A stretch of DNA of 64,000 nt from positions 15,838,890-15,902,889 of the forward strand of contig NC_079224.1 in NCBI RefSeq assembly GCF_029633865.1, given 5' to 3'. Positions 58,786 through 64,000 of the stretch are shown piece by piece. The notes under the pieces are model-generated. The model worked only from the letters and a program-made list of their open reading frames with translations, was not told the DNA's origin and made no database searches. Origin of the DNA: Lampris incognitus. Taxonomy: Eukaryota > Chordata > Actinopteri > Lampriformes > Lampridae. The position numbers and the translations under genes were made by a program. The stretch's first letter is position 1. Every line of letters starts with the position of its first letter.

Positions 58786-59646
58786 TGAAATACCACACAC
58801 AATTTCAGCAAATGGGAAATCGTAAGTTGTATGAACAGTTTTTTTTTTTTTTGTGGGCAGCTATTCACAGGATCAGTCATGGGTTTCAAAGAAGGTTGCT
58901 GGTGCGCCACTTACCTTTGCTGTAGTTTAGTTAGTGTTAACATCTGTTTACATCTGGCATATGAAGACTAAGTATGTTGCAGTGAAAACCGACATTTTTC
59001 TTCACGCAACAGATGCTGTATTTTGTGGTAATAATAATAATTATATAATAATATTTGGTTTGCTTTTGTGCACTGCCTGTTGACACCTATGTCCTATTGG
59101 ACTTGAACCTTTTTTTTTTACACTCACTTGCGTTGTCACCTCCTGACCAGATCCTTGCTTGTGTTGTATTAACTCTCAGCTGTACGTCGCTTTGGATAAA
59201 AGCGTCTGCAAAATGAAATTGTAATAACAGTTCGCTGTCACAAAACATTTGACAGTGGCAGTTGTATTCAGTCATGAGCTGCTTTTGTATGAGATCATTT
59301 CACATAATTGAAAAAAAAGCCTGTATACTTTGGCATATCTGTATTCCAACATATATCAGAAAGCACCTTGTCTCTGTCTTATCCCTGAGAACTGAACCCC
59401 CAGGGATGCTGTTTGAAATGGAGCACCCAACAATTACCCAACATGGTCAGTGTCATTATCCACCCTGTTCACAGGATTTTTTGTTTTTCATTAGAGCATT
59501 CTCACAAATGTCATGCCAATAATAAATAGACAAGGACTTGCTCCAAAACCGAAGCTTACAGTACAGTTTTCAGTTGCTCACAGAGCAATGTATAGTCCTT
59601 GGGGCAATTGGCCGGAGGATAAACATGATAAAGAGGGCTTCTGGTT

Positions 59647-61133
59647 CTACTCTGCCAGGGCAAGGTTTTTAGATTGTATCTTTGCTAGGTGGTCTGAAAT
59701 CCCAGCTTCGATCTTGTCACACTGGGCCAGGAAATCCTGAGGAGACACATAAATGATGATGAAAACGTTCATCTCATACTCTCACCAATCCAAAGTGAAA
59801 GCAGTCAAGCTGGGAAAACACAGACACAACTGAATGAATACTCACCTGAACTGTTTTCACTAGACCTTTTTTCTTCATCTTACAGTCACAAAAATTTTCT
59901 GGTACACTCTGTGGAAAGAGGAGCCAGTTCAGTGTTAGTTGTTTATTGGGCAGTGATCATATCAATAGAAAAAAAGTCTGAACAGGTGTTAAGGGCTAGA
60001 GAGGAATATATTACCATGGAATCTATCTGTTCCAAGATCTTCATAAACTGCTCAGCTGCTACTTTGACTCTGTGGTCCAGTTTACCCAGCGCCTCTGCCT
60101 GAAGATCCTTGGCTAGGAAGCCCTGCATGAAAATGGTTCATAATATTGAAATTATAATGTGATATTGGATTGTTCACTAGTATAAAAATGACAAAGCAGT
60201 GACAAAGGATCTGGTAGGGATTCAGTCCCTTGGTCAAGAGGATGTCAGCAGGTTAAATGCTGAGCAGTGAAAGTTTTGATTACACCCCTGGTCTAAACCA
60301 GGCCTGTTCTTTAGTCATGTGTCTCTAACAGCAGAAACACTCTCATGTCAGTCAGAGCTGGTATCTACACCGGGTTCATCTCAAACTGGTCTGTCTTTTT
60401 ATGATTCAACTTTTTGTCTATCTACATACACGCAATGCTCATAGACAACATATAGGATTTCAAACCATTGATGTGTCAATGTTATTTTTTCATTCATTAC
60501 AATATGACCCATTATATGATGTTTGCATTAAGTTCTTACATTCTTGAGTCCTGCCAGTTCCCCATCTACTTTTTCCAGCTTTTTGGCCATCTGTTCTACG
60601 GACTTCTCAATGTCTTTCAACTTCTTCAGTTCAGCCTCTTCCTCAGGACTGTTCTGTTCATAGAAAAGTTGTATGTTGGTAATATTCTACGATTATTCAC
60701 AATACATCAGCGACACCACATGTTATTACAGCAAAGGAGGTGTTTTCCATATTTTGGTGCGCCGAGTCCTTCTTTCACATTATTGCGTACCGCCTTTTGT
60801 CATCCAGTTCAACACAAAAGATGTCATCATCTTTCAGAGGCTCCTGAAATGAACATGGTCTTTAGATATGCTGTCTTTCAAGGTGGGAAATAAAAATTAG
60901 AAATAGGGAGCAGTGACTGTTCTCAGTGTAAATGCCCCAAGTGCTGACAATGTGGGTAATATGATGCCACTGTAGGTGCTTATCTGCTGCTTCTTCATTT
61001 AACATATCCATCCATTATCCAAACTGCTTATCCTGCTCTCAGGGTCATGGGATGCTGGAGCCTATCCCAGCAGTCATTGGGCAGCAGGCAGGGAGACACC
61101 CTGGACAGGCCACCTGACCATCACAGGGCCAAC

Positions 61134-61164
<31 letters not shown>

Positions 61165-63635
61165 CATTTACACCTAGGGACAATTTAGTATGGCTGATTC
61201 ACCTGACCTACATGTCCTTAGACCGTGGGAGGAGACCGGAGCACCCGGAGAAAACCAAAGCAGACACAGGGAGAACATGCAAACTCCACACAGAGGATGA
61301 CCCCCAAGGTTGTACTACCCCGGGGCTCGAACCCAGGACCTTCTTGCTGTGAGGCCACCGTGCCGCTCATTTAACACAGTAGAACTAAAACATAATAAAG
61401 ACCAACCCAGTGTAATAAAGCTAACGTTAAGTGTGCCATGACACAAAAACTTATCATCCTAATGATTCCCATTCTTGCTTATTTTAACCACAGTCCACCC
61501 CCCCCCAAACCAACAGTCATAATACCTAAACCCCAACTCCCAACTAAATCAAAACCTGTATAACCAATGACTCAATCTGTGATAATAATGAGGCTAAAGT
61601 AAAGATCAATCTGACATTGTATGTTGGTGGAGTCAGGATGTCAGAATCAGTTCAACTGTCCAAGGGCTTACCCTTTTCCCAATCATCATGAGTTTACAGC
61701 CTTGTTTCATTCCAAAGCTGGAGAGACTTTCCTCCATGTTCTTCAGCGATTTACCTGCAATGTCAGAACAAACACCATGAAAGTTTTTTTTAATAGCAGA
61801 AAAAAAAAAAAGACAAAAGTCAAGTGGGATGTTGTGGTTCACTGAGATGTGACGTAACTACAGTCTACCTTTGAAGATGAGCTTCTGTGATGATGCCGGA
61901 ACACCGGTGGCTTGAGTTAGCGCATCTGACAAGTCTTTCACCGTGGGTTCAGTCCCATCCTGTCCTGACAGTGTAATGCTGTGCTTTGTAGAGCCTGGTG
62001 TGGGAGAAGGTATGCAAATACATAACGATGGGATGGTTGAAATTATGCAAATACCAGAAAAATAAGTTTCTAACCTTAACAATATTCTGGACCAATTCAT
62101 GCTGCTCATCGCCTATGGGTGAAGGTAGGAGCTGGTCGCTTACATGTTGCACTATCTATTCTGATCAACCTTATTGTAGTGGACGAAAGCATCACCTCAA
62201 GCATCACTCTAAAATCTTCGTTTAAGGCAGAGTTAAGTATTCAGTTTAGAGATGTCACTGGCATATAACTAGCATTATTATTTCACTGTTACAGTAATAC
62301 GTCCTCTTCTTGGGACCTAAAAGACGCGTCTGGCCGGGATTTCTAAAGCCCTCAAAATTTCAGCTTTTGCTTTCTACAGTCACCATTCATTGTGTGCGTT
62401 TTGCATTGCTTTGACCTTTCTCTTTAGGTCCCGCCTTCTCGCACTCCACCATTGGTAGGTTATGTACACGCCGTTCACGCAAACATTGGTCAGACTGCAT
62501 CTAGTGCCTAGTGAAATAGTGGATTTTATTATGGCAACTGTAATATATGATGTGGTGGAAGCCATGTCTAGTCAGTCAACAACGTTTTATTCTGTGGTCT
62601 CGATACAAACACAGTAACACAACAGCAAAGTTACAGTGCCGCCTAGCAGTCACACTGAGTAATGCACTTCTTATTCAAATACACTACAGCAACTGATTTA
62701 TTTTATTTTAATCCACGTCCATGAAAAGAAAATGTGTTATGTAAAAGGCGTTACAAGCTTAACTGTTCTTTTACTGGTTTGTTTTATTTTATTGTTGAGG
62801 GCCAAAATTCGAATGGAAAGGAACGAGATCGTCTGGCCATGATAGCTATGAAGGCATTTGTCTTGTTAAAAGACTAGCTGTTTATGTATTAAAGTTCAAT
62901 AACATTGTTGCATGGTTGTGGACGCATCTATCAACCGTTTAACCCCCCCAGAATACACACCCCATAACACATTGCCAGCAATTACTTGATCCCTCCCCCG
63001 CTCCAAACTTCCACCCACTACGGGTGTCCGTCTGCCCCATACCGCCATCCCATCCTGCCCCCACTGTTCTCTTCTTTTGTAAACCGAAGCCGCCCCCAGT
63101 TAAAGCGACTAGACGACGCTTTGGCTCGGACTCTCACACACTGCGTATAAGTGGGTCGTTACGCGAGACGTTGCCATTCAAGGCAATATTAGCAGAACTA
63201 TCACGGCGTGGGTAAAAAAAACAAAGAAAGCATCATGAAACAACACGAAAAACATCCTGACCGGCCGGAATTACTGCCAATGGGGTTGAGATACTTTGGC
63301 CCAATATGGGGAGGTCATTAGGCTGGGGGCAAAATCCAAAATATGAAGGGATTGTAACGTCTCTACCAACAGCCCCGGACACACAAAAGCATTATTTAGT
63401 GTCCTGTGCGTTGACTGAGAATTCCCGACGATCCACGCTGCGCCCGTTTACAGCGTCCAACAGGTTCGCTGGACGCGTTAGCCACAAGCGTTAGCCGCAA
63501 GCTACGCTAGCAGCGCGACAGCAGCCAGCCACAAATTATACAACTTCCTTGTTGTTACACTTAGCATGTACATTACGCAGCACAAGAAGGGTGTTTACCG
63601 TAGGCGCAAGTCACTGTAATCGTTTGTTCTGCCAT
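59647..63635 (-). CDS. bag1: BAG family molecular chaperone regulator 1
   Basis: Hsp70/Hsc70 nucleotide-exchange factor that couples chaperoning to the proteasome and survival signalling. Seven coding exons: 63635-63599, 61994-61869, 61754-61672, 60653-60540, 60122-60015, 59908-59846 and 59736-59647. They total 621 nt, 206 aa plus TAG. Residues ~4-82 form the ubiquitin-like domain ([39 protein letters not shown]). Residues ~85-185 form the three-helix BAG domain, with [27 protein letters not shown] and [17 protein letters not shown]. The end, NLALAE, matches the human NFALAE. The ATG follows the small-isoform start MAEQ..., but the frame is open upstream to an ATG at 63830. Intron 3 carries a duplicated myom1 5' segment plus a SINE. 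Confidence 0.95.
60714..61665 (-). repeat. Inverted duplication, copy B (bag1 intron 3)
   Basis: Reverse-complement partner of 53787-54400, about 580 bp plus a 372-bp SINE-with-duplication insert. It includes ATGTCAGAATCAGTTCAA (plus), corresponding to the myom1 start ATGTCAGGATCCGTTCAC, and stops within ~7 bases of the bag1 exon 3 edge at 61672. Confidence 0.85.
61005..61366 (-). mobile_element. Type-A tRNA-headed SINE inside the duplicated segment
   Basis: Full copy with short (CA)n at 61140-61166, bounded by TCATTTAACA at 60995-61004 and 61367-61376. The uninterrupted ancestral site is visible in the inverted partner near 54105 (TGTTAAATGA), so the insertion post-dates the duplication. 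Confidence 0.88.
61995..63598 (-). other. bag1 intron 1
   Basis: About 1.6 kb between the first exon and the ubiquitin-like exon. It is moderately GC-rich near 63.0-63.6 kb. I see no repeat of a family described here, no RNA gene and no additional exon. Confidence 0.5.
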
Positions 63636-63830
63636 TTCCGATCGGTCCTTTCTGTAATACACCGACAACACGCCGCCACCCACTAGCCGTTTTGCTACTT
63701 CTCGCACACAGGAAGCGGTGACGTCACTCGCATTTACCCACGACGTCACACCAACCCGGGGATGCGCGCCGCGGCAGCCACACGTGGATCTGGAACGATG
63801 ACGAGGCACGTTAAGCAAATCAGCTTCCAT
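63636..63830 (-). CDS. bag1: In-frame upstream extension of bag1 (possible long isoform)
   Basis: From an ATG at 63830 the frame runs 65 codons without a stop into the bag1 start at 63635. Mammalian BAG1 makes longer isoforms from upstream starts (a CUG for BAG-1L), so an extended fish form is possible. The extension is Arg/Val/Ser-rich (HRSRSTCGCRGAHPR) and overlaps CRE-like promoter sites, so it may simply be promoter or 5' UTR. Confidence 0.3.
63719..63748 (-). promoter_or_regulatory. bag1 promoter: CRE and second CRE-like site
   Basis: A full palindromic CRE TGACGTCA at 63719-63726 lies ~85 bp upstream of the bag1 ATG. A second site, CGACGTCA, is at 63741-63748. Both fit CREB/ATF binding and sit in the GC-rich stretch where the bag1 promoter is expected. 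Confidence 0.5.
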
Positions 63831-64000
63831 GTAGTATTGTTTTTACACGACGACGTGCTGAGTTACCATAGTGAAACAGCTGTGGCAATACTATATCCGT
63901 GCGAGAATGCAATAAACCAACAGCTGTTAAATCAACCAGCACATTTAAATAATAGTGAATAAACCCTTTTCTTTTTTTATTTGGGAACACCTTTAATTTC

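Overview
The window is vertebrate nuclear DNA, almost certainly from a spiny-rayed teleost. It has intron-rich genes with GT-AG junctions, long CA/GA/TA microsatellites and many tRNA-headed fish SINEs, L2- and RTE-like LINE pieces and hAT remnants. I read four protein-coding genes. lpin2 is on the minus strand; its 3' end lies beyond base 1 and its 5' exon is near 26.3 kb. myom1 is on the minus strand, with coding bases 27786-53813. myl12 is on the plus strand, 56715-58207. bag1 is on the minus strand, 59647-63635. The exons were joined by eye, and the phases close exactly for myom1 (36 coding exons, 4425 nt, 1474 aa), myl12 (3 coding exons, 172 aa) and bag1 (7 exons, 206 aa). lpin2 is open for 812 complete codons before it leaves the window.

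Layout: 1-26.5 kb is lpin2, a phosphatidate phosphatase and nuclear co-regulator. Its introns hold a shredded L2-like LINE, a 2.3-kb hAT element with an exact 8-bp target duplication, several SINEs and a tRNA-Glu-like pseudogene. From 26.5 to 27.7 kb is a short spacer between the lpin2 5' end and the myom1 3' end. From 27.7 to 55.2 kb is myom1, the M-band cross-linker, in the order unique head, Ig-Ig, five Fn3, five Ig with helical linkers. A MEF2-like/TATA site and a perfect CArG box near 55.13 kb look like its muscle promoter. From 55.2 to 56.2 kb is a microsatellite-rich spacer with a perfect 30-bp hairpin. From 56.2 to 58.6 kb is myl12, the non-sarcomeric/smooth-muscle myosin regulatory light chain, which converges tail-to-tail on bag1, the Hsp70 nucleotide-exchange co-chaperone.

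The order lpin2-myom1-myl12 matches the human 18p11 block LPIN2-MYOM1-MYL12A/B. bag1 is a different neighbour (human BAG1 is on chromosome 9). The genes share no single pathway; myom1 and myl12 are both contractile-cytoskeleton genes.

The main points for a second look are: an in-frame alternative first coding exon for lpin2; a ~0.6-kb inverted duplication linking the myom1 start-codon region to bag1 intron 3, later split by a SINE; an open in-frame upstream extension of bag1; two SINE families sharing one head with swapped tails; and SINEs or microsatellites sitting on myom1 splice sites. I saw no bacterial-type system, CRISPR array or new gene cluster.
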